DNA from: Clostridiales bacterium | GTDB lineage: Bacteria > Actinomycetota > Coriobacteriia > Anaerosomatales > SLCP01 | DNA length: 58,300 nt | Assembly: GCA_018333995.1 (NCBI GenBank) | Contig: JAGXSG010000009.1 | Location: 1-58,300, forward strand | Direction of reading: 5' to 3' | Shown: positions 48,154 through 56,688 of the stretch, in pieces | Layout of the letters: every line of letters begins with the position of its first letter | How positions within the stretch are numbered: position 1 is the first letter of the stretch | Made by a program: the position numbers and the translations under genes | The notes under the pieces: generated by a model | Told to the model about the DNA's origin: nothing | Seen by the model: the letters and a program-made list of their open reading frames with translations, nothing else | Database searches by the model: none

Positions 48154-50019
48154 ATGGCGACAGACGTCTCTACGCACCGCCACGCTCCTGCTTCCGTTGA
48201 ACAACGCAAGGGCGCGGCGGGACTCGTGCTTGCCGGTAACCCGAATGTGGGCAAGTCGGTGGTGTTCAACGCGTTCACTGGCACCTACGTTGACGTGAGC
48301 AACTTCCCGGGCACCACCGTCGAGATCACCCGGGGGCAGATGGGTGAGTACGACATCGTCGACACCCCGGGGGTTTACGGTGTGTCCTCGTTCAACGACG
48401 AAGAGCGTGTGGCGCGTGACGTAATCCTCGACGGTGACCTCGTTGTCAACGTTGTAGACGCGGTGCACCTTGAGCGCGACCTGTTTCTGACCCTGCAGTT
48501 GATCGACATGGGCAAGCGGATGGTAGTGGCGCTCAACATGGCCGATGAGGCCCGCGCCCGTGGAGTCGATGTCGATCGCGACCTGCTCGCTGACCTTCTC
48601 GGCGTGCCCGTGATCGAGACAGTCGCGGTTCGCGGCAAGGGAATTCCCGAACTGAAGGCGGCCCTTGCGGACGCTCGCTGCGGTCATGCGGATCCTGTAC
48701 TCGAAGAGCCGCTCGTGCTCATGGCTGCTCGCGTGGGTTCGCGCGCCGAGGCCCTTCTTGTACTCGAGGGCGATGAGCACATCGCCTCCCTCCACGGCAT
48801 TGAGCCTGAGGGGAAGCGTGACGAGATCTACCTGCGCCGCCGGGATCGCGTGAACGATATCGTCGGCCACGTGGTGAAACACACCACCGAAGGCGCCAGC
48901 TTCTCGACGCGCCTCTCGCACGCGATGATGCATCCGGCGACCGGGATACCGATGCTCGCTTTGCTGCTGTGGGGGATGTACAAGGTGCTTGGCGAGTGGG
49001 TGGCCGGTGGAGTCGTTGGGCTGCTCGAAGAGGAGCTCATGATCGGCCGCGTCGAGCCGGTGGTCCGCGGCGTCGTAGGCTCAGTGTTTGCCGAGGGAAG
49101 CGTGGCCAATACGCTGTTGGCCGGCGAGTTTGGCGTGCTCACAATGGCGCCAACGTACCTGATCGGCGTGATCCTTCCGCTCGTCGCCGGTTTCTACCTT
49201 TTGCTCTCGCTCCTCGAGGATACGGGCTACCTGCCGAGAATCGCCACGCTCGCGGACCGCTCTCTAACGGCAGTAGGGCTGAACGGAAGAGCGGTCATCC
49301 CGCTTATCCTAGGCCTGGGATGCGTGACCATGGGAACGCTCACGACCCGCATTCTCGGATCGAAGCGCGAGCGGATCATCACGACCGCGCTCATGGCCAT
49401 CGCGGTGCCCTGCACAGCCCAGATCGCCGTCATAGCGGCGCTCATGGCTGGAGTGGGTCCGATGTATGCCGCAGGCTACTTTGCCGCGCTGTTCGTCATC
49501 TTCGTAGGCGTGGGCACCGCGCTTGCACGCGTCACCCCCGGCGTGTCGACCGATTTGTTGATTGACATCCCGAGTCTGAGAATCCCGCGCCTCGACAATG
49601 TCGCACGCAAGACGTTCATCAAGGTCTGGCACTTCATGAAAGAGGTCACACTCTTCTTTGTCGCCGGTGCGGCACTCATCTCTACGCTCGATGTGACCGG
49701 CGCACTCGGCGCTATACAGCGCGCAGCTGTTCCGCTCACCGTCGGCTGGCTTGGACTTCCCGCAGAAGCGGCAACCGCGTTTGTGATGGGCTTTGTTCGC
49801 CGCGATTTTGGTGCGGCCGGGTTCTTCACGATGGAGCTAACCGCCGCCCAGCTGCTGGTTTCGATGGTGACCATCACGCTGTTTGTTCCGTGCGTCGCGA
49901 GCGTGATGGTGATCGCCAAAGAACGGGGCGTTCGCTACCTCGCCGGTCTGTCTGTGGCGTCGGTCGGCCTCGCGTTTCTTACCGGCGGCTTGCTTGCCCG
50001 GCTCATCGGGGTGATCTAG
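48154..50019 (+). CDS. feoB: Ferrous iron transport protein B, variant-gate subgroup
   Basis: 621 aa. N-terminal G domain: GNPNVGKS (28-35), NFPGTT (50-55), DTPG (70-73) and NMAD (128-131). A membrane part of 8-10 helices begins near residue 265. The gate motifs differ from E. coli: GLGCVTMGTLTTRIL near 385 and VPCTAQIAVI near 418 replace GFGCNVPA and CSARLPVY; the cysteines remain. It imports Fe2+ under anaerobic conditions. The gene is directly followed by a Cys-rich frame. Confidence 0.92.
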   Translation: MATDVSTHRHAPASVEQRKGAAGLVLAGNPNVGKSVVFNAFTGTYVDVSNFPGTTVEITRGQMGEYDIVDTPGVYGVSSFNDEERVARDVILDGDLVVNVVDAVHLERDLFLTLQLIDMGKRMVVALNMADEARARGVDVDRDLLADLLGVPVIETVAVRGKGIPELKAALADARCGHADPVLEEPLVLMAARVGSRAEALLVLEGDEHIASLHGIEPEGKRDEIYLRRRDRVNDIVGHVVKHTTEGASFSTRLSHAMMHPATGIPMLALLLWGMYKVLGEWVAGGVVGLLEEELMIGRVEPVVRGVVGSVFAEGSVANTLLAGEFGVLTMAPTYLIGVILPLVAGFYLLLSLLEDTGYLPRIATLADRSLTAVGLNGRAVIPLILGLGCVTMGTLTTRILGSKRERIITTALMAIAVPCTAQIAVIAALMAGVGPMYAAGYFAALFVIFVGVGTALARVTPGVSTDLLIDIPSLRIPRLDNVARKTFIKVWHFMKEVTLFFVAGAALISTLDVTGALGAIQRAAVPLTVGWLGLPAEAATAFVMGFVRRDFGAAGFFTMELTAAQLLVSMVTITLFVPCVASVMVIAKERGVRYLAGLSVASVGLAFLTGGLLARLIGVI

Positions 50020-50211
50020 GTGAGCGGCACCCCGGTCAGGTGCCCAGTCTGCGGAGCGCCCGCGGCCGGGATCCGCTGCGCGCGGTGCAATGCGCTCACT
50101 TTGACGGGGTGTTCTGGATCGTGCGCCGCGTGCGATCAGGCGCGCGGCCCATCGCAACTACACAGTCGGGACGACGCGCACGCCGGTGATCCCCGGCGCC
50201 GCCGCGATTAA
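50020..50211 (+). CDS. Small Cys-rich zinc-ribbon-like protein after feoB
   Basis: 63 aa. GTG starts on the base after the feoB stop. Residues 8-39 hold eight cysteines: CPVC, CARC, then C-x3-C-x2-C. The set fits a double zinc ribbon or metal-binding knuckle. The last 20 residues are charged and overlap the convergent sdaAB end by 54 bases, so only the first 43 residues are likely conserved. No link with FeoC families is visible; a role in iron handling is inferred from position. Confidence 0.5.
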   Translation: MSGTPVRCPVCGAPAAGIRCARCNALTLTGCSGSCAACDQARGPSQLHSRDDAHAGDPRRRRD

Positions 50212-50829
50212 GCCGAGCACCATATCGCTTGGCTGAATGTCGGTTTCGATCAGCATGAGGGCGGCGGCGCCCCGGCGCTCTCGCGACACGCGCATTCGCG
50301 CGATGTTGACACCCTCCTCGGCGAGGACGGACGTGACGGCCGCGATCTCACCAGGCTGGTCGAGGTGCGCGACGAGCAGCATGGGAAGCTCGCCGGTGAC
50401 CTCGACTTCGTAGGCGCCGATACGCGTGAGAACGACGACGCCGCCTCCAAGGGATGCGCCCTCGATGTAGACATCGGGACGGCCGGCGCCCGCGAGGTCG
50501 AAGGCGACGGAGTTTGGGTGGACCGCGCCGAGGTCGGCCTCGGCAATCTCAACTGAGAGTCCGGCGTTCTTGGCGAGGGAGTGCGCGTCTTTGATTGCGA
50601 GGTCGTCGGGAGCGAGGCCGAGCAATCCCGCGACGAGTGCCAGGTCAGTGCCGTGGCCGTGGCCTGTCGAGGCGAACGATCCGTGGAGACCGATCCGGGC
50701 GCTTTGGGGTGTTGCGCCGAAGACCGCGCGCGCCAGCAGGCCGAGCCGGACCGCACCAGCCGTGTGACTCGATGAGGGCCCCACCATGATCGGACCGACG
50801 ATGTCGAAAAGCGAGCGTTGGCGCACCAT
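50158..50829 (-). CDS. sdaAB: L-serine dehydratase, beta subunit
   Basis: 223 aa. Contains IVGPIMVGPSSSHTAGAVRLG at the start, GLHGSFASTGHGHGTD near 47, and a C-terminal ACT domain (MLLVAHLDQPGEIAAVTSVLAE from about 150), the allosteric L-serine sensor. Pairs with the alpha subunit encoded at 46803-47669. Stands alone on the minus strand. Confidence 0.93.
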   Translation of the reverse strand: MVRQRSLFDIVGPIMVGPSSSHTAGAVRLGLLARAVFGATPQSARIGLHGSFASTGHGHGTDLALVAGLLGLAPDDLAIKDAHSLAKNAGLSVEIAEADLGAVHPNSVAFDLAGAGRPDVYIEGASLGGGVVVLTRIGAYEVEVTGELPMLLVAHLDQPGEIAAVTSVLAEEGVNIARMRVSRERRGAAALMLIETDIQPSDMVLGLIAAAPGITGVRVVPTV

Positions 50830-50922
50830 TCGCTGATTGTACCCTGTGCATGAAGGGTTCGCGGCAGTATCATCGGTGCGCGCGCCAAGCGCTGTTCAGG
50901 CAAGCGACGGAAGGAACAGAAG

Positions 50923-51507
50923 ATGTCTCAGCCCGCACTCGGTCAGAAGCAGATCATGATCGCACTCGCGGCGGTGATCGTCCTGCTCGCGGTCCTCATC
51001 GGTGTGCTCGTGTGGCAGAACTCGCGCGCATCGCTCGCGGAGACCTCCGCACTTGTCCCCGCCGACCCGACCGCCGCAGTCACCGGTATGCCGTCCGGGT
51101 CTTCACCGGAAGTGTCGCCGGGAATGCCGTCGGGAATGGGTGGCCAGTCGTCGGCAGCTTCGTTCGACCCGGCGACCGCGCCGGTCGTGCCCTCAGGCAT
51201 GACGCCGAGCGATTTTGTCACCTCGTACTATGAAGCGTGCGCAGCCAAGGAGTACGAGCGCGCTTTCACGCTCCTGCCGGTTGCGACCCAGACAACGTAT
51301 GGCGATGCGACGACCTTCGCCAACACGCTTGAGGGTTACGGCATCTCAGGCTTCAGCGTTGATCCGCCGGTAGAGACCGCTGATACCTACTCAGTCATTG
51401 GATGGCAGGTTGCCCAGGGCATGTCCTTCGGGTACGAGTGGGTGTTTGTAAAGGGCGGCTCGGGCGAGTGGCTCTTGAAGTCGCGCACCATGGCGGGATC
51501 CCAGTAA
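50923..51507 (+). CDS. Membrane-anchored protein of unknown function
   Basis: 194 aa. One N-terminal helix (IMIALAAVIVLLAVLIGVLVW), a Ser/Pro/Gly/Met-rich linker (PSGSSPEVSPGMPSGMG, about 57-75), and a C-terminal compact domain of about 100 residues opening MTPSDFVTSYYEACAAKEYERAFTLLP, which looks like an NTF2-like or DUF4878-type fold. No lipobox. Ends before the hairpin at 51526. Function unknown. Confidence 0.65.
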   Translation: MSQPALGQKQIMIALAAVIVLLAVLIGVLVWQNSRASLAETSALVPADPTAAVTGMPSGSSPEVSPGMPSGMGGQSSAASFDPATAPVVPSGMTPSDFVTSYYEACAAKEYERAFTLLPVATQTTYGDATTFANTLEGYGISGFSVDPPVETADTYSVIGWQVAQGMSFGYEWVFVKGGSGEWLLKSRTMAGSQ

Positions 51508-51525
51508 CGAGAAGCGTAAGTTACC

Positions 51526-51558
51526 GCACGCCGCCCCAAACGTGTCGGGGCGGCGTGC
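51526..51558 (+). terminator. Terminator-like hairpin after the membrane-anchored gene
   Basis: GCACGCCGCCCC and GGGGCGGCGTGC form a perfect 12-bp stem around a 9-nt loop. No T-run follows. It lies just 15 bases before the DinG gene start. Confidence 0.6.
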
Positions 51559-51573
51559 TAGTCTGTAGCGGTT

Positions 51574-54471
51574 ATGAGCCTGACTCTGGCCCGCCTCCTG
51601 GTTCCCGGCACCGATGACGACGTCGCTCACGCGTACGCCGCAACATCCGCGCGCGTTGCCGAGGAGACGTTCGGGCTTGAGGAAGAGGTCGCGCTCGTCG
51701 ACATCGAGACGACCGGCTTTGACCCCGGACGCGACGCGCCGATAGAGTTCGCGGCCGCCATAATGCGCGGTCCTGAGATCGTCGCGCGCTTTCACACGAT
51801 GGTCGATCCCGGACGCGATGTGCCACTCGAGATCGTGCAACTCACCGGCATCACGCAAGAGGCCCTCATTGGAGCGCCGCCCGCTGAAAAGGCCGCGCTT
51901 GATCTTGCCGAGTTCGTGGGCGGCCGCGATGTTGTGGCGCACAACGCACCGTTCGATCGCGGCTTTCTCGAGCATCTCGCGGGGCCGTCACGTTTTCCGG
52001 GCGAGTGGATCGACACACTGCAACTCTCGCTGATCGCGTTTCCGCGACTCGCGAGCCATCGCTTGCGTGATCTTGCGGAGGCGTTTGGCGCACACACGCC
52101 TTCGCACCGTGCTCAAGACGATGTCGAGGCGCTCGCTACGGTGTGGCGCGCGTGCCTATGCGGCCTGAACGATCTCGGTCCGGCGTTGCTTGGGCGGCTC
52201 GCCGCTTTGGCTCCGGGTGCGAAGTGGCCAGCACGATCCACGCTCGCGCACCTCGCCGCCGGTGCGCCAGCGACGCGGTTCGATCTGCGCACCGCGCGAT
52301 CTGAGCGCGTCTCGGCGGAGAAAGGCGACGCGCTTTGCGACGCGAACGACATTGAGTGCGCTACCCCCGCGGTCGATCAGATCGCCGCCGAGTTCGACTC
52401 AGGGGGCATTGCGGGCCGGATGTACGCGGGTTTTGAGGCGCGCGCGGAGCAAGCCGAGATGGCGCGTGTCGTCACTAGCGCGTTTGCGAGCGGTGCGTAC
52501 GCGGCGATAGAGGCGGGCACCGGTGTGGGGAAATCGCTCGCGTACCTCGTGCCCGCGGTCCGGTTCGCGCTCATGAACGAGGTGGGCGTTGGGATAGCGA
52601 CCAAGACCAACGCGCTCATGGACCAGCTGATTTACGGGGAACTCCCCGCGCTTGCGTCAGCCCTCGGCGACCTGCCCGCCGCCGAGCTGCGCTTCGTCGC
52701 GCTCAAGGGCTACGAGCACTATCCGTGCGTCAGGAAGCTCGAGCGATTCGCGAACTCGCTTGACGATCGGGCCGCACCGGACGCTATCGGCGTTGTCGCC
52801 GCGCTTATCGCGTGGTGCGTCCAGTCGTCGTGGGGGGATGTGAGCGCGATCAATGCGCACCTGCCGCGCGAGGTGCTCGGCGAGGTGACGGCGTCGGCGG
52901 CGGAGTGCACCCGCAAGCACTGCGGCTACTTTCCTTACCGGTGCTACCTGCACGGAGTACGGCGCCGCGCCGCGTCGGCTCACATCGTCGTGACCAACCA
53001 CGCACTGCTCTTCAGGGATGCGGTAGCCTCAGGCGGGATACTCCCTCCGATTCGTTTCTGGGTGGTTGACGAGGCGCACGCCGCGGAATCGGAGGCGCGC
53101 AAACAGCTCTCGATGGTGTGCTCGCGCCTCGAACTGTCGCTGCTGTTCACCGCGCTTGGGGGCTCGCGCGGAGGATTCGCCGAGGAGATCTCGAAGCGTG
53201 CGCGCAGGGCGGGCGTGGCTGATCCTGGTGCGATCGATTCTGCCTCGGCGGAACTATCCCAGACAATCGAGGAAGCAGCCACGCTCACGGCGTCACTTTT
53301 CGAGTTCGTGCGTGACGCTGTCCCTGCCGCCGATGACGGCTACGACGTCGTCGACGTTCGCATCGACACACAAATTCGGCAGAGTCCGTCGTGGGCCGCG
53401 GCGCTGCGCGTGGGGCGTTCGCTCGCCCAACGGCTCGATGCGGCCGTGCTTGCGGGCAGACGGCTCGCGCTTGCGCTGGAGGAAGGCGGAGGGGCTACGG
53501 CCGACGCACGCGCCGATCTCGCGGGCCTGCTCACCCGCGTTGCCGACCAGCACATCGCGCTCACAACCGTCATCGATGGTGAGGCCAGCGAGTACGTGTA
53601 TCACGCGACGATAGATCGCCGTCCCGCCGCGCGCGCCGACAGACTCGCGGCATCCCGTCTCGATGTGGGCGAGGCGCTGCTAGACGACTTTTATCCGCGG
53701 ATCCGCTCGGTAGTGTTTACCTCGGCCACGATCGCCGCAGGTGACGATTTCTCGCACTTCGCGCACGCGGTGGGACTCGATCGGCTCGGTGAGGAAGAGG
53801 CGTATCGTACGGTACGGCTTGCTTCGAGTTACGACTTCGCTCGGCAGATGGGGGCGTTTGTCCCGACGGACCTCGGCGAGCCGGGCACTCCCGCCTACCA
53901 CGAGGCGCTTGAGCGGCTACTTTACAGCGTGCATGTGGCGATGGGCGGCTCGGTGCTTACGCTGTTCACCAATCGGCGTGACATGGACCGGCTGTATCGC
54001 GTGCTGGCGCCGCGCCTGGCCGAGCAGGGCCTCTCACTCCTCGTGCAGGGTCGCGGGGTCTCGACCAAGCGGTTGCGAGACGAGTTCCTCGCCGATGTTC
54101 ACGCCTCCCTTTTCGCGACCAAGTCGTTTTGGGAGGGATTCGACGCTCCTGGAGAAACGCTTCGGTGTGTGGTGGTGCCCAAGTTGCCGTTTGGGCAGGT
54201 GGGCGACCCGCTCACGCGCGAGCGTGAGGAGCGCTACGGACGCGCGGCGTGGAGCAGGTTCTACCTGCCCGCCGCGATCATAGAGCTCAAGCAGGCAGCC
54301 GGGCGGCTGATCCGCTCGGCAAGCGACACGGGATGCCTTATCATCGCTGACGGCCGGGTGCTTACGAAGTCCTACGGGCGAGAGTTTCTTGGTGCTTTGC
54401 CAGTGGCTGATGTCGAGCGGATGCCGACGGCGACGATGGTGGCTCGAGTCAGCGAGCGCTTTGGGAGGTAG
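51574..54471 (+). CDS. dinG: DnaQ-like exonuclease fused to DinG-family Fe-S helicase
   Basis: 965 aa. Residues about 38-200 are a DEDDh 3'-5' exonuclease: VDIETTGF (D43, E45), VAHNAPFDRGFL, and HRAQDDVEA. From about 290 an XPD/DinG helicase: Walker A EAGTGVGKS near 315; Fe-S cysteines (HYPC, then CTRKHC and CGYFPYRC near 385-460); WVVDEAH near 500; SATI; SFWEGFDAPG; and QAAGRLIRS. The fusion is typical of Gram-positive DinG. It unwinds and trims DNA in repair. Its end overlaps pafC by 23 bases. Confidence 0.92.
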   Translation: MSLTLARLLVPGTDDDVAHAYAATSARVAEETFGLEEEVALVDIETTGFDPGRDAPIEFAAAIMRGPEIVARFHTMVDPGRDVPLEIVQLTGITQEALIGAPPAEKAALDLAEFVGGRDVVAHNAPFDRGFLEHLAGPSRFPGEWIDTLQLSLIAFPRLASHRLRDLAEAFGAHTPSHRAQDDVEALATVWRACLCGLNDLGPALLGRLAALAPGAKWPARSTLAHLAAGAPATRFDLRTARSERVSAEKGDALCDANDIECATPAVDQIAAEFDSGGIAGRMYAGFEARAEQAEMARVVTSAFASGAYAAIEAGTGVGKSLAYLVPAVRFALMNEVGVGIATKTNALMDQLIYGELPALASALGDLPAAELRFVALKGYEHYPCVRKLERFANSLDDRAAPDAIGVVAALIAWCVQSSWGDVSAINAHLPREVLGEVTASAAECTRKHCGYFPYRCYLHGVRRRAASAHIVVTNHALLFRDAVASGGILPPIRFWVVDEAHAAESEARKQLSMVCSRLELSLLFTALGGSRGGFAEEISKRARRAGVADPGAIDSASAELSQTIEEAATLTASLFEFVRDAVPAADDGYDVVDVRIDTQIRQSPSWAAALRVGRSLAQRLDAAVLAGRRLALALEEGGGATADARADLAGLLTRVADQHIALTTVIDGEASEYVYHATIDRRPAARADRLAASRLDVGEALLDDFYPRIRSVVFTSATIAAGDDFSHFAHAVGLDRLGEEEAYRTVRLASSYDFARQMGAFVPTDLGEPGTPAYHEALERLLYSVHVAMGGSVLTLFTNRRDMDRLYRVLAPRLAEQGLSLLVQGRGVSTKRLRDEFLADVHASLFATKSFWEGFDAPGETLRCVVVPKLPFGQVGDPLTREREERYGRAAWSRFYLPAAIIELKQAAGRLIRSASDTGCLIIADGRVLTKSYGREFLGALPVADVERMPTATMVARVSERFGR

Positions 54472-55405
54472 TGGCGTCGTGTTCGCGGCGGCGTGTCTCG
54501 CGAGCGACGAGCGCAGCGACCGCCTCTCGGACCTCGAACGGCTCGATCACCGTCGCGTCGCCGAGATAAGAAGCCACCTGCCGGGCGATCCACGCGGTGC
54601 CTGCGTACGGGACCTCGACGAGCGTGCCCGGACCATCACCAGGAACCACGCGCATGCCCGGCCATTCGCGTTCCGGCGGATCGATGCCGGGGGCAAGTGC
54701 GATCGTGGCGTGCGGCAGTTTACCCGCGGGCAGGATCTGACCGTCAGGTTCGAAGTGCGGTGATTCGAAGTGCTCGCCCAGGGGGGTCGCCTCGAAAATC
54801 CGGTCGATGCGAAACGTGCGCGGAGCGCCAGCGTGGCGGCAGAACGCGTGCGCGTACCACGCGCCGCGCTCGCTTTGGAGCGCGAGGGGCTCGATGGTGC
54901 GCCTGGCAGGCGTGTCGTCAGCGCGGCCTTGGTACTCGATGCGGACGCGCTCGCGATTCGCCACCGCGGCGGCCAGGATGGTGAGAGCGCCATTGTCCGG
55001 AGCGGTTGCCGCCCGGACTGCGCGCTCTACCTCGCCTGCGTCGATGGTGGACGCCGCCGCGAGCACTCGGGTGACGAGCGGGTCGTCTTGGGTGCGCCCC
55101 GCCGTTTGTAGCGCGGCGACGAGAGCGCGCGCCTCTGCGGCGGTGAGCCGGATCGCACGGTCGAGGGCGGGCATCTGGCCGAAGACGTGCACCACCCCGT
55201 CTTCCACGTAAAGCGGTACGGCGGTGAGCGGGTCGTACGGGTCGGCCGCGCACAGTGAGAGCGTCTCGAGATCGGCCGTCAGCCCGAGCTCGCTCACGCC
55301 GAGCTGCTCGGCGAGGTCGGCGACGCGTGTCTCAAGACCCGGCTCCAGGTGGCGGATGAGAGCGAGGAGGCGCCGGGCCCGGTTTGCGTGCGAGCCGTCA
55401 CCCAT
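54449..55405 (-). CDS. pafC: PafC-like WYL-domain transcription regulator
   Basis: 318 aa from the ATG at 55405, overlapping the end of pafB by 8 bases; a longer frame upstream lacks support. N-terminal winged helix (RARRLLALIRHLEPGLE, RVADLAEQLGVSEL), a central helical part (LTAAEARALVAALQTAG), and a WYL domain near 155-230 (VRIEYQGRADD, RTIEPLALQSERGAWYAHAFCRH). PafBC activates the mycobacterial DNA-damage regulon with LexA-independent control. No proteasome genes are nearby. Confidence 0.87.
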   Translation of the reverse strand: MGDGSHANRARRLLALIRHLEPGLETRVADLAEQLGVSELGLTADLETLSLCAADPYDPLTAVPLYVEDGVVHVFGQMPALDRAIRLTAAEARALVAALQTAGRTQDDPLVTRVLAAASTIDAGEVERAVRAATAPDNGALTILAAAVANRERVRIEYQGRADDTPARRTIEPLALQSERGAWYAHAFCRHAGAPRTFRIDRIFEATPLGEHFESPHFEPDGQILPAGKLPHATIALAPGIDPPEREWPGMRVVPGDGPGTLVEVPYAGTAWIARQVASYLGDATVIEPFEVREAVAALVARETRRREHDATTSQSAR

Positions 55406-56372
55406 GTGCCTCGGCCACCTCCTCGAGTCCCGCCGAGAGCTCCTCGGCCAGAGCGGGAGGAGAGAGGATCTCGATGCCGGGGCCGTTCGCGATGGTCCAG
55501 CGCAAGAGGCGCCTCCGGTCACGCGCGGTGATCTTCCAGTGCAGCCGCGTATCGGCGCCGTCCGCGACCTCAAGCGTGCCGACGCCGAAGGTCAACGCGC
55601 GAGCGCGCCACGCCGCTGCCGAAGAGAACGCGAGCGTGGCCTCGAACGGTTCGCCGTGGCCGTACTGGAAGGGCAGTCCGATGAACGAACGGACGTCGAA
55701 TCCGTCCAGACGCTCGAAATCGGGCGACTTGGGCCGTGCGGTGTTCGGGGTCAGCTTATCGATACGAGCGACAGCAAAAACGCGCATCTCATCGGTTGCG
55801 GCGTCTCGGCCCACGACGTACCAGCGGCCCTCGCGCAAGAACAATCCGTACGGCTCGATCTCGCGGGCGCGCCGCTCGCCCGCCGAGTTCACGTACTCAA
55901 ACGCGACACGCTTTCTTGAAGATGCCGCTGCCGACAAGGTAGCCACCCGTTCACCCTGGGAGGCCGGATCCTCATCAGCTAGGCGGGAAGACGCGGGGGA
56001 GGGAGAGATGTCGAGCGCCGCGATTTTGGTGAGCGCGAAGCGAAGATCCTCGGCGAAGGGAAACCCCGGATCGCCGAGGAGCGCGGTCGCGACGGTGCGC
56101 ATGGCGACCGTCTCTTCACGTGAGAGGGTGAGGCTGGTCGCGAACGTGGACGCGGTGTCGAGGAGGTTGCGTCCATCGGGGGTCGATGTGATGACGAGAC
56201 CTGCTTCGCGAAGACTTTCCTTGTCGCGCTCGAACATCCGTTCAAAGGTGTCGTAGTCCTGGGTCTCAGGATAGCCAAGCACCTCGGATCGAACACGTTC
56301 GGTCGACACAGGTTCACGCGCCGACGCCAGGAACAGGGCAAGATTGACGAGTCGCTCTATCGCGGCAGACAC
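55398..56372 (-). CDS. pafB: PafB-like WYL-domain transcription regulator
   Basis: 324 aa. GTG start with GAGGAGG 6 bases upstream. N-terminal winged helix (ERLVNLALFLASAREPVS, then ERMFERDKESLREAG), a central region, WYL domain near 150-225 (VAFEYVNSAGERRAREIEPYGLFLREGRWYVVGRD, read in parts) and WCX domain at the C-terminus. Forms a heteromeric activator with PafC. Divergent from the integron integrase gene. Confidence 0.88.
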   Translation of the reverse strand: MSAAIERLVNLALFLASAREPVSTERVRSEVLGYPETQDYDTFERMFERDKESLREAGLVITSTPDGRNLLDTASTFATSLTLSREETVAMRTVATALLGDPGFPFAEDLRFALTKIAALDISPSPASSRLADEDPASQGERVATLSAAASSRKRVAFEYVNSAGERRAREIEPYGLFLREGRWYVVGRDAATDEMRVFAVARIDKLTPNTARPKSPDFERLDGFDVRSFIGLPFQYGHGEPFEATLAFSSAAAWRARALTFGVGTLEVADGADTRLHWKITARDRRRLLRWTIANGPGIEILSPPALAEELSAGLEEVAEAHG

Positions 56373-56688
56373 ACAAGGCCTCCTCGGCAGGGTCCTGGCG
56401 ATTGTATCGCAGCCGGACTGGAGCGGTCCCGGGGGTGGGGTGAGAGTGGGGGATATCGTGCCGACGTTTGTTCGGCAAAAGGAAACGAGGCGCGTGGGGG
56501 GCGCGCCTCGTCTATAAGAGCTGGCGGGATCCGCCCCTGAGGGGGGAGGAGAGGGCGGGTCGCCATGCCCCTAACACTCGATAAGCAACGTGTGTGCCAG
56601 TTTTCCGGTGGAATCGAGAAAGGACTGATTAAAGCTGGATCAGAATCGAGTAAGGGGTGGCGTGCATTATGAAAGGGGAGGGGAGCGC
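56373..56688. other. Divergent gap between pafB and the integron integrase
   Basis: 316 bases. Contains the minus-strand hairpin terminator at 56485-56511 and 13-base direct repeats GAATCGAGAAAGG (56611-56623) and GAATCGAGTAAGG (56643-56655), one mismatch, 32 bases apart, just before intI. No gene is evident and no attC-like pair was found. Confidence 0.4.
56485..56511 (-). terminator. Minus-strand terminator upstream of pafB
   Basis: ACGAGGCGCG and CGCGCCTCGT form a perfect 10-bp stem; on the minus strand it is followed by TTCCTTTTGCC. It would stop transcription entering pafBC from the integrase side. Confidence 0.6.

Noticed and set aside
55406-55573. Upstream extension of pafC into pafB
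   Set aside because: No ribosome site, shadow-like composition, and the conserved domain starts at the ATG at 55405.
56462-56476. LexA/SOS-box upstream of intI and pafB
   Set aside because: Reverse-strand GAACAAACGTCG matches GAACNNNNGTTC at only six of eight fixed bases.
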